This document shows, piece by piece, positions 24,423-33,427 of a stretch of 49,917 nt of DNA. The notes beneath the pieces were generated by a model. That model worked only from the letters and a program-made list of their open reading frames with translations. It had not been told where the DNA came from and searched no databases. Positions within the stretch are counted from its first letter, which is position 1. Each line of letters starts with the position of its first letter. The translations under genes and the position numbers were made by a program. The stretch comes from Bordetella parapertussis (GTDB taxonomy: Bacteria > Pseudomonadota > Gammaproteobacteria > Burkholderiales > SG8-39), in contig CAMDFL010000008.1 in assembly GCA_945897475.1 (NCBI GenBank), positions 1 through 49,917 on the forward strand, written 5' to 3'.

Positions 24423-25784
24423 TTAGGGTTTTTCCTTGAGCGCTGCCAGCAATTTTTCATGGATGCCGCCAAAGGCGCCGTTGGACATCACCAGCACCTG
24501 ATCCCCGGCGCGGGCTTCAATGACGATCGCCTTAATAAGCTGTGAGAGATCCTCGTGACATTGGGCAAGCGTACCCAGTGGCGTGAGCGCGCCGGCCGCG
24601 TCCCAGCCCAAACCATTGGTGTAGCAAAAAACCTTGTCCGCGTGACGCAAGCTGCCGGGGAGGCGATCCTTCATCGCACCCAGCTTCATGGTGTTGGATC
24701 GGGGTTCAAGCACCGCGAGGATTCGACCGGGGGGCATGCGCTGTGTATGCATGCGCTTTTTCAGACCGTCCAGGGTTGTCTCAATGGCTGTCGGGTGGTG
24801 TGCAAAATCATCGTAGACCGAGACGCCAGCCTCGGTTCCGCGGAGTTGCATGCGTCGCAGTACATTTCGAAATTGGCCGAGTGCCTCGATTGCTTCGGCA
24901 GCCGCGACCCCGGCGTGGTGGGCGGCCGCAATGGCTGCCAGCGCATTATTTCGGTTGTGGCGGCCCATCAACTCCCAGGTAACCCGGCCTTGATGCTGAC
25001 CGCGGAAATTGACATCGAATCCCGCATCGGTCTCCATGCAGGTCCAATCACCCTGTGGCCCGAATGTCTCTATAGGTGTCCAGCAGCCCTTTTTGATTAC
25101 CCGCGTGATCGATGGGTCGTCACTTGCTGCGACGATCCTGCCGGATCCAGGCACTGTCCGCACGAAGTGGTGAAATTGTGTCTCAATAGCAGCAAGATCG
25201 GCGAAGATGTCAGCATGATCGAACTCAATATTATTCAGGATCGCCGTTCTAGCCCGGTAATGAACAAACTTTGACCGCTTATCGAAAAAAGCGGTGTCGT
25301 ACTCATCTGCTTCAACCACAAAATGTGCCGAATCGGTCATTCTCGCGGAGATGCCGAAGTTCTGTGGAACCCCTCCTATAAGGAAGCCGGGATTCTTGCC
25401 AGCAGCCTCTAATATCCAAGCGAGCATGGAAGAAGTCGTTGTTTTCCCGTGAGTTCCAGAAACTGCCAGTACCCACTTACTTTGCAAAATGTTCTCTGCC
25501 AGCCACTGCGGGCCAGCGCTATAGCGGTCGCCGCGGTCAAGTATCGCCTCCATTAATGGATTGCCGCGTGCCACCACATTGCCGATGACCCAAAGATCAG
25601 GATTGGTAATGAGCTGATCTGCCGCGAAACCTTCGGTCAGTTCTATCCCCTGTTGCGCCAGCTGGATGCTCATGGGTGGATAGACATTGGTGTCGCAGCC
25701 GGTGACGCGGTGTCCGGCGGCTCGCGCCAGCAGCGCAATACCACCCATGAAGGTGCCGCAAATACCGAGGATGTGAATGTGCAT
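24423..25784 (-). CDS. mpl: UDP-N-acetylmuramate:L-Ala-gamma-D-Glu-meso-DAP ligase Mpl
   Basis: Mpl reattaches recycled tripeptide to UDP-MurNAc, salvaging peptidoglycan in the cytosol. From the ATG at 25784 the protein has 453 residues, close to the E. coli enzyme. It starts with the conserved MHIHILGICGTFMGG. The Mur-ligase ATP loop is SGTHGKTTT at 109-117, and EADEYDTAFFDKRSKFVHY and DDFAHHPTAI are the family signatures. The frame is open for 20 more codons upstream, but that stretch lacks homology. The upstream gap holds the 20-bp tandem repeats. Confidence 0.95.
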   Translation of the reverse strand: MHIHILGICGTFMGGIALLARAAGHRVTGCDTNVYPPMSIQLAQQGIELTEGFAADQLITNPDLWVIGNVVARGNPLMEAILDRGDRYSAGPQWLAENILQSKWVLAVSGTHGKTTTSSMLAWILEAAGKNPGFLIGGVPQNFGISARMTDSAHFVVEADEYDTAFFDKRSKFVHYRARTAILNNIEFDHADIFADLAAIETQFHHFVRTVPGSGRIVAASDDPSITRVIKKGCWTPIETFGPQGDWTCMETDAGFDVNFRGQHQGRVTWELMGRHNRNNALAAIAAAHHAGVAAAEAIEALGQFRNVLRRMQLRGTEAGVSVYDDFAHHPTAIETTLDGLKKRMHTQRMPPGRILAVLEPRSNTMKLGAMKDRLPGSLRHADKVFCYTNGLGWDAAGALTPLGTLAQCHEDLSQLIKAIVIEARAGDQVLVMSNGAFGGIHEKLLAALKEKP

Positions 25785-25850
25785 GCCGGGGGTAATTGTT
25801 CTTAATACGAAGACATTGTGATGAGGTCGCGCATAGATCGTCAAACATGG

Positions 25851-25960
25851 AACGAATATGACGAATGTAGCGAATTAGACCGGTCTGATACAACGACGAC
25901 CGCTCTGATACTTCGACGACCGCTCTGATACTTATTTGACCGCTCTGATACTTATTTGAC
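25851..25960. repeat. Tandem repeats upstream of mpl: four exact-register 20-bp units plus 10-bp units
   Basis: Four units of 20 bp run 25881-25900, 25901-25920, 25921-25940 and 25941-25960. The last two are identical, CGCTCTGATACTTATTTGAC, and the earlier ones differ at a few positions. Just before them, three looser 10-bp units, ACGAATATG-like, cover 25851-25880. The array lies in the divergent gap between mpl (-) and the nucleotidyltransferase-like gene (+), where promoters for both should be. Confidence 0.9.
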
Positions 25961-26034
25961 GACAATTCTAGCCGATAGGAGAGCGTTCATTGCCCTGCGG
26001 TATGATCATGTTTCCGACATAAATCTTTCCCTCA

Positions 26035-26652
26035 ATGGCTAAAGAGCAGCAAACGCGCCTGCGTATAGCGGCTGCAGCCGCGCGGCTCATGGCCGAGGAC
26101 GGTATTGATGATTTTGCCTTGGCCAAACGAAAAGCGGCGCGGCAACTTGGTCTTGGCGATTCCCAGGCGCTTCCCGGCAATGAGGAAGTCGAAGCGCAGT
26201 TGCGCGCCTATCAAGCCCTGTATCAGGAGAGCGAGCAGCGTGTTCGGATTAGGGAGCTGCGCATGGCGGCGCTCTCTTTCATGCGCGAAATTTCCACCTT
26301 GGGCCCGGCATTTCATCCTTATCTGACGGGGCCGGTGCTCAGCGGTACCGCCGGGCGCTATAGCGAGATCGATATTCAGGTATTTACCGATGACGCCAAA
26401 ACATTGGAGCTTCAATTCTTAAATCGCAATATTGCCTTCGACATTTCCGAGCAGCGCCGCTGGATCGGTGGTGAGGAATGTACCGTCAGCGTGATTACCC
26501 TGGATTGGAATGGCAATGAAGTGAATGTCTCCATTTTGGGTGCGAAGGACGAACGCGTCAGCATGAAAACCTCGGTTGCCGGGAGAATCGTCCTGCGCGC
26601 CGCAATTCCGGCAGTTGAGTTGTTGGTGGTGGATGGCGGTGGCGACGAGTGA
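26035..26652 (+). CDS. Conserved hypothetical protein, possibly nucleotidyltransferase-fold
   Basis: This 205-residue protein begins with a helical, basic region that superficially resembles a TetR helix-turn-helix (RIAAAAARLMAEDGIDDFAL). Helices and then an alpha/beta stretch follow. GTAGRYSEIDIQVF at 104-117 resembles the GS-x-DxD region of Pol-beta-type nucleotidyltransferases, but the spacing is loose and a third acidic residue is not obvious. Its stop overlaps the next start as GTGA. It heads the long plus-strand run and is conserved in this place in related bacteria as far as I recall. Function unknown. Confidence 0.75.
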   Translation: MAKEQQTRLRIAAAAARLMAEDGIDDFALAKRKAARQLGLGDSQALPGNEEVEAQLRAYQALYQESEQRVRIRELRMAALSFMREISTLGPAFHPYLTGPVLSGTAGRYSEIDIQVFTDDAKTLELQFLNRNIAFDISEQRRWIGGEECTVSVITLDWNGNEVNVSILGAKDERVSMKTSVAGRIVLRAAIPAVELLVVDGGGDE

Positions 26653-27197
26653 ATAATTGGCGACGGCGTACCAGCCTTTTAATTGGTGGCGGCCTGCTGG
26701 CCGGCGGCGGCGGGTTGGCGACGCAGGTTTTTCTACACAGCAGCGAGGATAGAAACGCTATCGACAGCCTGTGGAAATGGCCGTTACAGACTCTTGAAGG
26801 CGCCACGCGGCCATTGCAGCACTGGCGCGGCAAGATCCTGGTGGTCAATTTTTGGGCAAGCTGGTGCGAACCTTGTCGCGTCGAGACCCCTGTTCTGGTG
26901 AAAGCGCAGCAGAAATTTGCATCTAACGGAGTCCAATTTATAGGTATCTCCCTTGATTCTGTTTCTAAAGTGCAGGAATTTTCCAAAGAGTACAAAGTCC
27001 AATATCCCTTGCTTATCGCCGGCCTGGAGATCATCGAAATTACCAAACGTCTGGGTAACAAAGCGGCTGGGCTACCCTATACTGTGATGCTTGACAGGGC
27101 TGGCAGTATTCAATCTCGCCATCTTGGTGCCATTTCCGAGCAGCAATTGGAGCTCGCCATCATGCCGATGCTGGAAGCAGGTGAAAAAGCCTCCTGA
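26649..27197 (+). CDS. TlpA-like thioredoxin-fold protein
   Basis: This membrane-anchored or exported thiol-disulfide oxidoreductase has 182 residues. An N-terminal hydrophobic segment (9-29) follows a basic RRR. The thioredoxin domain carries [14 protein letters not shown] with active-site C73 and C76, and the cis-Pro loop GLPYTV near 142. TlpA/ResA proteins reduce periplasmic disulfides, often for cytochrome c maturation. The GTG start overlaps the preceding stop. Its function here cannot be narrowed further. Confidence 0.9.
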   Translation: MNNWRRRTSLLIGGGLLAGGGGLATQVFLHSSEDRNAIDSLWKWPLQTLEGATRPLQHWRGKILVVNFWASWCEPCRVETPVLVKAQQKFASNGVQFIGISLDSVSKVQEFSKEYKVQYPLLIAGLEIIEITKRLGNKAAGLPYTVMLDRAGSIQSRHLGAISEQQLELAIMPMLEAGEKAS

Positions 27198-27258
27198 TTT
27201 CGTCGTTAAAATCGATGACTTGTCGACAAAATCTTTTAATTTCGACGAAAATGTCACT

Positions 27259-27780
27259 ATGGCCACTGCAAAGAAGTCTTCGACTGCGACATCAGCCCCA
27301 AGGCGCGGCGCTAATGCACCTAAGGTCTTGCTGCTCAATGGCCCTAACCTGAATCTTCTGGGTGCGCGCGAGCCAGACATCTACGGCAGCGAGTCCTTGG
27401 CGGAAATTGAGCGGCGCTTGGCGAATATTGCGAAAGCCGCGGGCGCCCACCTCAGCTGCTTTCAGAGCAATCACGAAGGCTATTTGATCGACCGCGTTCA
27501 AGCCGCCGCAAAAGAGAAAGTCTCCGCCATCATCATCAATCCCGGTGCTCTGACGCACACCAGCGTGGGCTTACGCGATGCCCTGGCGGCAGTGCGTATC
27601 CCGTTCATTGAAGTCCATTTGTCGAATATTCACGCCCGCGAAGCCTTCCGACGCCATTCGTATTTTTCCGACCTGGCAATCGGCGTCATTTGCGGCTTGG
27701 GAAATCAGGGCTACGACCTAGCGTTGCAAGCCCTATTGCACACCAATCCCCGCAGCGAAAAACTCAGAAAAGCAAATTAG
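27259..27780 (+). CDS. aroQ: Type II 3-dehydroquinate dehydratase AroQ
   Basis: AroQ converts 3-dehydroquinate to 3-dehydroshikimate in the shikimate pathway and forms a dodecamer. The protein is 173 residues from the ATG at 27259. A 20-residue Ala/Lys/Ser-rich extension precedes the usual start [20 protein letters not shown], with the catalytic Arg37 and Tyr42. [22 protein letters not shown], and [17 protein letters not shown] carry the remaining active-site residues. The frame is open upstream into the TlpA gene. The short gap 27198-27258 has TTTCGTCG/CGACGAAA arms that could form a hairpin. Confidence 0.95.
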   Translation: MATAKKSSTATSAPRRGANAPKVLLLNGPNLNLLGAREPDIYGSESLAEIERRLANIAKAAGAHLSCFQSNHEGYLIDRVQAAAKEKVSAIIINPGALTHTSVGLRDALAAVRIPFIEVHLSNIHAREAFRRHSYFSDLAIGVICGLGNQGYDLALQALLHTNPRSEKLRKAN

Positions 27781-27787
27781 TCAGCGC

Positions 27788-28258
27788 ATGGATCTCAGAA
27801 AACTTAAAAAGCTGATCGAACTCGTCCAGGAATCCGGGATCGCCGAATTGGAGATCACCGAAGGTGAAGAAAGGGTTCGTATCGTCCTGGGCGGCAACAC
27901 GCCCAGAGAAATCTCCTACGTGCTGCCGCAGGCAGGACCTGCCCAAGCTGCCTTGATGGCGGCGCCTGCGTCACCGCTGCCGAGCACCGCCGAAGCCGCC
28001 GCTGCCGAGGAGGAAGCGACTGCTGTCAAAGCCCCGATGGTAGGAACTTTCTATCGCTGCGTCACGCCCGGTGGAAAACCCCTCATCGAAATCGGCGATA
28101 TCGTACAAAAGGGTCAAGCGATTTGTATTATCGAAGCCATGAAGCTGATGAACGAGATCGAATCCGACCGGGCTGGCGTGGTCAAGGCCATACTGATCGA
28201 GAACGGCCAGCCGGTTGAGTATGGCGAGCCGATTGTCCTTGTTATTCCCCAGTCGTGA
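27788..28258 (+). CDS. accB: Acetyl-CoA carboxylase biotin carboxyl carrier protein AccB
   Basis: AccB carries the carboxylated biotin between biotin carboxylase and carboxyltransferase in fatty acid synthesis. The 156-residue protein opens with MDLRKLKKLIELVQES, has an Ala/Pro-rich linker (46-80), and ends in a biotinyl domain with the EAMKLMNEI motif, biotin acceptor Lys119. The thumb-like GTFYRCVTPGGKP is present. It lies 7 bp after aroQ, and accC follows after 90 bp. Confidence 0.97.
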   Translation: MDLRKLKKLIELVQESGIAELEITEGEERVRIVLGGNTPREISYVLPQAGPAQAALMAAPASPLPSTAEAAAAEEEATAVKAPMVGTFYRCVTPGGKPLIEIGDIVQKGQAICIIEAMKLMNEIESDRAGVVKAILIENGQPVEYGEPIVLVIPQS

Positions 28259-28345
28259 TGGTTTCCCCATGATAGTTCCCCTGTTGCGATCGCCTTTCCA
28301 TTGCTATCGCTCCCCTTTCCTTAGCGTTTCTCTGATCGTATAAAA
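28256..28345. repeat. Degenerate repeats in the accB-accC gap
   Basis: The 90-bp gap is made of related segments: ATGGTTTCCCC, ATGATAGTTCCCC, TTGCGATCGCCTTTCC, TTGCTATCGCTCCCCTTTCC, with unit length 11-20. The register is loose. It separates two genes that are usually closer together, and it ends just before a TTG start that has no Shine-Dalgarno sequence. Confidence 0.4.
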
Positions 28346-28348
28346 CCC

Positions 28349-29713
28349 TTGTTCGAAAAAATTCTTATCGCCAATCGCGGCGAGATTGCTTTGCGAATCC
28401 AGCGCGCCTGCCGTGATATGGGGATTCGCACCGTGGTGGTGCATTCGGAAGCCGATCGGGAAGCCAAATACGTCAAACTGGCGGACGAATCAGTCTGTAT
28501 TGGGCCCGCGGCTTCCAGCGGAAGTTATTTGAACGTACCGGCCATAATCGCCGCCGCTGAAGTGACGGATGCCGAGGCCATCCATCCGGGTTACGGCTTC
28601 CTCTCGGAGAATGCCGACTTCGCCGAGAGCGTGGAAAAAAGTGGCTTCGTCTTCATCGGGCCGCGTCCGGAAACTATACGGCTGATGGGTGACAAAGTTA
28701 GCGCCAAACAGACGATGTTGAAAGCCGGCGTTACCTGTGTGCCGGGATCCGAAGGCGCCCTGCCCGATGATCCCGCCGAGATCGTCAAGATTGCTCGCAA
28801 GATCGGCTATCCGGTGATCATAAAGGCCTCGGGCGGCGGGGGAGGCCGGGGCATGCGCGTGGTGCACACCGAGGCTGCATTGAAGAACGCCGTGCATCTA
28901 ACCCGAGCCGAGGCGCAATCCGCATTTTCCAATCCCACGGTGTACTTGGAGAAATACCTTGAGCATCCGCGCCACATTGAGGTTCAGGTGCTCGCGGACG
29001 AGCATAAAAATTTCATCTACCTGGGCGAGCGCGACTGCTCCCTGCAACGGCGTCACCAGAAAGTCATCGAAGAGGCGCCCGCGCCCGGCATCACGCCGCG
29101 GCTGCGCGTGCGCATCGGAGAGCGCTGCGCGGATGCCTGCAGGAAGATCAATTATCGCGGCGCAGGCACCTTCGAATTTCTGTACGAGCAAGACGAATTC
29201 TATTTCATTGAAATGAATACCCGTGTTCAGGTCGAGCACCCCGTCACCGAGATGGTAACGGGCGTGGATATCGTGCAGGAGCAGATCCGCGTCGCTGCCG
29301 GGGAAAAGTTGAAACACCGGCAGCGTGACATTGTGGTGCGCGGTCACGCCATCGAATGCCGCATCAATGCCGAAGATCCGTTCAATTTCACGCCCTCGCC
29401 AGGCAGGATCACCTCCTATCATCCCCCTGGCGGGCCGGGGATACGCGTGGATTCGCACGCCTACCACGGCTACATGGTTCCGCCTCACTATGACTCGATG
29501 ATAGGCAAGGTCATTGCGTATGGCGAGAATCGCGATCAGGCCTTGCGCCGAATGCGCATTGCGCTCTCGGAAATGGTGGTGGAGGGCATCAAAACTAATA
29601 TCCCATTGCACCAGGAGTTGCTTGCCGATGCCGGTGTGGTTCACGGCGGCGTATCGATTCACTATCTTGAGCGCAAGCTCGCCGAGCGCGTAGCAGAGCG
29701 CGAAGCAAAATAG
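28349..29713 (+). CDS. accC: Acetyl-CoA carboxylase biotin carboxylase subunit AccC
   Basis: AccC carboxylates biotin on AccB using ATP and bicarbonate. The 454-residue ATP-grasp protein starts [16 protein letters not shown], with the glycine-rich loop [14 protein letters not shown] near 160-173. [34 protein letters not shown] and the biotin-carboxylase C-terminal domain (about 335-445) are all there. The start is TTG at 28349, since conserved residues begin immediately and no ATG is available. No Shine-Dalgarno sequence is visible, and TATAAA at 28339-28344 could be a -10 for an internal promoter. Confidence 0.97.
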   Translation: MFEKILIANRGEIALRIQRACRDMGIRTVVVHSEADREAKYVKLADESVCIGPAASSGSYLNVPAIIAAAEVTDAEAIHPGYGFLSENADFAESVEKSGFVFIGPRPETIRLMGDKVSAKQTMLKAGVTCVPGSEGALPDDPAEIVKIARKIGYPVIIKASGGGGGRGMRVVHTEAALKNAVHLTRAEAQSAFSNPTVYLEKYLEHPRHIEVQVLADEHKNFIYLGERDCSLQRRHQKVIEEAPAPGITPRLRVRIGERCADACRKINYRGAGTFEFLYEQDEFYFIEMNTRVQVEHPVTEMVTGVDIVQEQIRVAAGEKLKHRQRDIVVRGHAIECRINAEDPFNFTPSPGRITSYHPPGGPGIRVDSHAYHGYMVPPHYDSMIGKVIAYGENRDQALRRMRIALSEMVVEGIKTNIPLHQELLADAGVVHGGVSIHYLERKLAERVAEREAK

Positions 29714-29722
29714 CGCCACGCC

Positions 29723-30652
29723 ATGAGTTGGGTATCGCTGGTATTCGAGTTCGACGCAAACGGGGCCGACGCCTTGTCGGACGAGTTGCTGGCTGCGGGG
29801 GCGCTATCGGTTACCAGTGAAGATGCCGCTGCGGGCACGGCGGATGAAAAACCGATCTTCGATGAACCTGGAGAGCACTCAGGGGTCTGGCATCGGTTGC
29901 GATTGCGCCTGCTGGCCAGTGACCTGGAGGAGGCTCGCGCCTTGCTCGACAATGCATGCGCGAAACTTGGACTAGCGCCGCCTGCCAACATCCTTGTCGA
30001 AACGGTCGAGGAAACCGATTGGGTACGCAGCACGCAAGCCCAGTTTGAGCCGCAAAAAATTTCGGATCGATTGTGGATTGTCCCGACTTGGCATGAAGTG
30101 CCCAATCCGCACGCCATTAACATCCGGCTCGACCCCGGACAGGCATTCGGAACCGGCAGTCACCCCACCACACGGCTTTGTCTGCAATGGCTGGAGCAAA
30201 CCATCCGCGGGGGCGAGAGCGTTCTCGACTATGGATGCGGTTCTGGTATCTTGGCGATAGCCGCGATGAAGTTGGGCGCGGGACGCGCACGGGGACTGGA
30301 CATTGACCCGACCGCGCTCGAGGCGGCGCGCGCCAATTACCGGGCCAACTCCGACGAGGCCAATGCCGTGCTATGTAAATTCTCAGATGCCGCGCTACCT
30401 ATCGCGCTGCGCGCCGATATCGTGGTCGCCAACATACTCGCAAATCCACTCCGAGTGCTGGCGCCCGCCCTGGCCAGGCATACACGTCCTGGTGGCAAGC
30501 TTGCGTTGGCAGGCATACTCGCGCCGCAAGCCGAGGAACTTGCCGGCATCTACCGTGAATGGTTCGATCTGGATGCCATTGTGGAATGCGATGGTTGGGT
30601 GCGAATTGCGGGGGTGCGCAAAGATATGCGTAGGCGGGCCGGGCCATGCTGA
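29723..30652 (+). CDS. prmA: Ribosomal protein L11 methyltransferase PrmA
   Basis: PrmA trimethylates lysines and the N-terminus of ribosomal protein L11 with S-adenosylmethionine. The 309-residue protein has the N-terminal substrate-recognition domain (1-110) and a Rossmann methyltransferase. Signatures are RLDPGQAFGTGSHPTT near 136-151, VLDYGCGSGILAIAA near 170-184, and VVANILANPL near 234-243. It starts 9 bp after accC and overlaps the next gene by 7 bp. Confidence 0.96.
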   Translation: MSWVSLVFEFDANGADALSDELLAAGALSVTSEDAAAGTADEKPIFDEPGEHSGVWHRLRLRLLASDLEEARALLDNACAKLGLAPPANILVETVEETDWVRSTQAQFEPQKISDRLWIVPTWHEVPNPHAINIRLDPGQAFGTGSHPTTRLCLQWLEQTIRGGESVLDYGCGSGILAIAAMKLGAGRARGLDIDPTALEAARANYRANSDEANAVLCKFSDAALPIALRADIVVANILANPLRVLAPALARHTRPGGKLALAGILAPQAEELAGIYREWFDLDAIVECDGWVRIAGVRKDMRRRAGPC

Positions 30653-31818
30653 CCACGGTTTGCGTTTCATGCAGCACAGCGTTTCGCGTCACTTCGGAGC
30701 AACTCAAATTACGTGATGGCCGTGTACGTTGCGGCAATTGCGATACGGTGTTTAATGCCTTGATCACCCTGACAGAGGGGGTTGATCGCGAACAAGCGCC
30801 AGAAGTGCCAAGCAAAAGCGCCGAATTTGGCGGAGTTGCTCCCCTGCCCTCCGCGCTTGCCCAGCTTGCTGGGATATCTACGGATCGCCTCGATCTCGCG
30901 GCCAGCGAGGAAGCACTGCTCGCCTCTAGCGGGATTGTTCCAACCGCGGATGCAATCCCCGGCGAAATACCGGTGGAAACTGCCCAGATTGATGCCGCCG
31001 ATGTCGCTTTATCCGCTGTATGGGTCCCTGAACCTTCAGACGTATCTGAGCCATTAGAGGTATCTGAGCCATCAGAAGTTTCTAAGCCATCAGAGGTTTC
31101 TGAGCCATCAGACGTGTCTGAGCCTTCAGCCATTGCTGAGTCGGCCGCGATCGAATCTGCGGCGAAAGTGCCAGGAATCGAAGCGGTGGAATTGCCTGCA
31201 CGGGAAAATCACACGCAAGCACCTGCTGGCCATGCTTCGCCGGCTGGCGTGTTGCAAAGTATCCCGAAACATCAGGAATTCGGGTTCCACGCGGCATCGC
31301 AAGGCGCCGGCACTGCCGCAGACTTTGATTTTGGTCCCAAGGTATTCGCGCGCCGCGGCTGGTGGTGGACGCCGTTGTCGATCTTGTTGTTTTTAGTATT
31401 GCTGGCGCAGTCGGCATTCTATTTCCGCGGCGCCATCGCATTCATGCTGCCGCAAACCAAGCCCGTAATCGTTGAAATCTGCGCCGAATTGGGATGCGAG
31501 GTGCCGCTGCCGCGGCGCGCTGAACTGATAAGCATCGAGTCTTCCGATCTTAAGGCCGACCCCACCAATCCCGGTGTCATCGCTCTGTTGGTGACATTAC
31601 GCAATCGAGCGGCTTTTCCGCAGACCTTTCCCGCTTTGGAGCTGACACTGACCAACGAGCGTGAAATGCCATTGGCACGCCGGGTTCTGCACTCAAACGA
31701 TTATCTTGCCGACAAGACCGAAGCGTTCGAGGGATCAAGCGAGAGGCAGATCCGGCTCGATTTCGAGGCAGGCTCACTCAAAGCCTCGGGATACCGGCTT
31801 TATGTTTTCTACCCCTGA
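30646..31818 (+). CDS. MJ0042-type zinc-ribbon, DUF3426 membrane protein with internal repeats
   Basis: This 390-residue protein opens with a zinc ribbon, C6-x2-C9 and C29-x2-C32 (CVSCSTAF, RCGNCDTVF). A long acidic linker follows, then a single membrane helix near 250-270 (WWTPLSILLFLVLLAQSAFYF) and a DUF3426 domain to the C-terminus (LVTLRNRAAFPQTFPALELTL). Inside the linker, residues 129-160 are five near-identical EPSEVS-type hexapeptides, from an 18-bp tandem repeat. The gene overlaps prmA and is conserved there in betaproteobacteria. Function unknown. Confidence 0.88.
   Translation: MLTTVCVSCSTAFRVTSEQLKLRDGRVRCGNCDTVFNALITLTEGVDREQAPEVPSKSAEFGGVAPLPSALAQLAGISTDRLDLAASEEALLASSGIVPTADAIPGEIPVETAQIDAADVALSAVWVPEPSDVSEPLEVSEPSEVSKPSEVSEPSDVSEPSAIAESAAIESAAKVPGIEAVELPARENHTQAPAGHASPAGVLQSIPKHQEFGFHAASQGAGTAADFDFGPKVFARRGWWWTPLSILLFLVLLAQSAFYFRGAIAFMLPQTKPVIVEICAELGCEVPLPRRAELISIESSDLKADPTNPGVIALLVTLRNRAAFPQTFPALELTLTNEREMPLARRVLHSNDYLADKTEAFEGSSERQIRLDFEAGSLKASGYRLYVFYP
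31030..31125 (+). repeat. 18-bp in-frame tandem repeat in the zinc-ribbon protein gene
   Basis: Units at 31030-31047, 31048-31065, 31066-31083, 31084-31101 and 31102-31119, plus a partial one, follow GAGCCATCAGAGGTTTCT. Because 18 is a multiple of three the repeat stays in frame and gives Glu-Pro-Ser-Glu-Val-Ser hexapeptides in a flexible linker. Confidence 0.92.
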
Positions 31819-31900
31819 GAATGCTGCTATCGGCGCACCCGCCATTGCGCCATCTGCACGTATCATCTGACCCTCCAAACCCTTAGAAAGAAGACCCAGC

Positions 31901-32836
31901 ATGCGCACGCTGATTTGCGGATCCATCGCTTACGACAACATTATGGTGTTTCAGGGCCGATTCAAGGAACACATCCTGCCCGAACAGATTCATATCCTCA
32001 ATGTCTCGTTCCTGGTGCCGCAGCTGCGGCGCGAATTCGGCGGCTGCGCGGGCAACATTGCCTACAACCTGAAGTTGCTGGGCGGCGAGCCTGTGATCAT
32101 GGCCACAGTAGGAGACGATGCCGCCCCGTATGTATCGCGGATGGACAAACTCGGCCTCGAACGAACCCACGTGCGCGAGATCCGTGACTCGATGACCGGG
32201 CAGGCTTTCATCACCACCGACCTGGACGACAACCAGATCACTGCGTTCCATCCCGGCGCGATGAATTTCTCGAATCAGAACAAAGTGGCGGACAGCAAAG
32301 GCGTGACCCTTGGAATCGTCGCTCCCGATGGTCGTGACGGCATGCTCGAACACGCCGGGGATATGGCAAAAGCCGGAATTCCGTTCGTTTTTGATCCCGG
32401 CCAGGGAATGCCGATGTTCGATGGAAAAGATCTGCTAGCCTTTGTCGACCAAGCCGCCTACGTCGCGGTCAACGACTACGAAGGCAAGATGCTGGAAGAA
32501 AAAACCGGCAAATCGCTGGAAGCTATCGCAAAAATGGTGAAGGCCCTTATCGTTACCCGAGGCGCGGAGGGATCGACCATCATCGCCGACGGTCAACATA
32601 TCGATATCCCGTGCGTTAAAGCTGAAGAGATACTTGATCCCACCGGTTGCGGCGACGCCTATCGCGCCGGATTGTTGTATGGCATCGCAAAAGGCATGGA
32701 CTGGCGCGCCACCGGCCAGCTTGCCTCGGTGATGGGGTCCTTGAAAATCGCCTCGCGAGGCGGGCAGAACCATGTGGTCACGCGAGAAATTGTTGCTAAA
32801 GTTTATAAAGAAACCTTCGGATCCAATCCTTGGTAG
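31901..32836 (+). CDS. PfkB-family carbohydrate/nucleoside kinase
   Basis: This 311-residue ribokinase-fold enzyme transfers phosphate from ATP to a sugar or nucleoside. It has the early FGGCAGNIAYNLKLLGG (46-62) and the PfkB signature ILDPTGCGDAYRAGLLYG with the catalytic Asp near 249. GSIAYDNIM at the N-terminus resembles the adenosine-kinase-like members. AGAAAGAAG precedes the ATG. It is typically found after prmA in betaproteobacteria. The substrate is unresolved; adenosine is a reasonable guess. Confidence 0.9.
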   Translation: MRTLICGSIAYDNIMVFQGRFKEHILPEQIHILNVSFLVPQLRREFGGCAGNIAYNLKLLGGEPVIMATVGDDAAPYVSRMDKLGLERTHVREIRDSMTGQAFITTDLDDNQITAFHPGAMNFSNQNKVADSKGVTLGIVAPDGRDGMLEHAGDMAKAGIPFVFDPGQGMPMFDGKDLLAFVDQAAYVAVNDYEGKMLEEKTGKSLEAIAKMVKALIVTRGAEGSTIIADGQHIDIPCVKAEEILDPTGCGDAYRAGLLYGIAKGMDWRATGQLASVMGSLKIASRGGQNHVVTREIVAKVYKETFGSNPW

Positions 32837-32846
32837 AGGAGTGTTT

Positions 32847-33308
32847 ATGAATATCGTCTCGTCAGTAAGCTGCACGCTCGCGCTGGCCGCAGCGCTGGGC
32901 GTTTCCGGATGCGCCAGCACCAGTTCAGGCAGTGTCTATGAAACACGCCAGGCACGGCAGGAGCAGACAGTGCGATTGGGCGTGGTGGAGAGCGTTCGCA
33001 ACGTCACCATCGAAGGTTCGCGCTCACCAATCGGCGCCGTCGCCGGGGGCGCATTGGGAGGGGTCGCGGGATCGAATGTCGGTGGAGGACGCGGCACAAC
33101 CATAGGCTCGATTCTCGGCGCGGTCGCTGGCGGCGTGGCGGGTAGCATTCTCGAAGAACGTGCCACGCGCAAGGATGGGATCGAAATAACGGTAAAACTG
33201 GAAAATGGCGAATTGCGCGCGATTACCCAGGACGCCGACGAAGTATTCAAACCGGGCGAACGAGTCAGATTGTTGTCCGGTGGCGGGGTGACACGCGTTT
33301 CAAAGTAG
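32847..33308 (+). CDS. Glycine-zipper outer-membrane lipoprotein (SlyB/Pcp-like)
   Basis: From the ATG at 32847, preceded by AGAGGAG (32835-32841), the protein has 153 residues. It has a lipoprotein signal peptide with lipobox VSGC and lipidated Cys22. A glycine-zipper double-helix region follows at about 64-110 (GAVAGGALGGVAGSNVGGG and GSILGAVAGGVAGSIL). The C-terminus, EVFKPGERVRLLSGGGVTRV, is the usual small beta domain of SlyB-like proteins. It probably stabilises the outer membrane. Confidence 0.92.
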   Translation: MNIVSSVSCTLALAAALGVSGCASTSSGSVYETRQARQEQTVRLGVVESVRNVTIEGSRSPIGAVAGGALGGVAGSNVGGGRGTTIGSILGAVAGGVAGSILEERATRKDGIEITVKLENGELRAITQDADEVFKPGERVRLLSGGGVTRVSK

Positions 33309-33427
33309 GCAGCCCCTGCAAGCTTTGCATCAGGCGAATGGAGATGGCCCACGACATTCTCGTCAATGTGCCGGTCACCCCCAAGCCTTCCTGACAATCC
33401 CTCTATGATCGCTGCGCGCGCATTATT

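Noticed and set aside
33343-33393. 16-codon frame beginning MAHDILVNVP after the lipoprotein gene
   Set aside because: Too short to support, no homologue recognised, although a GGAGATG context precedes it.
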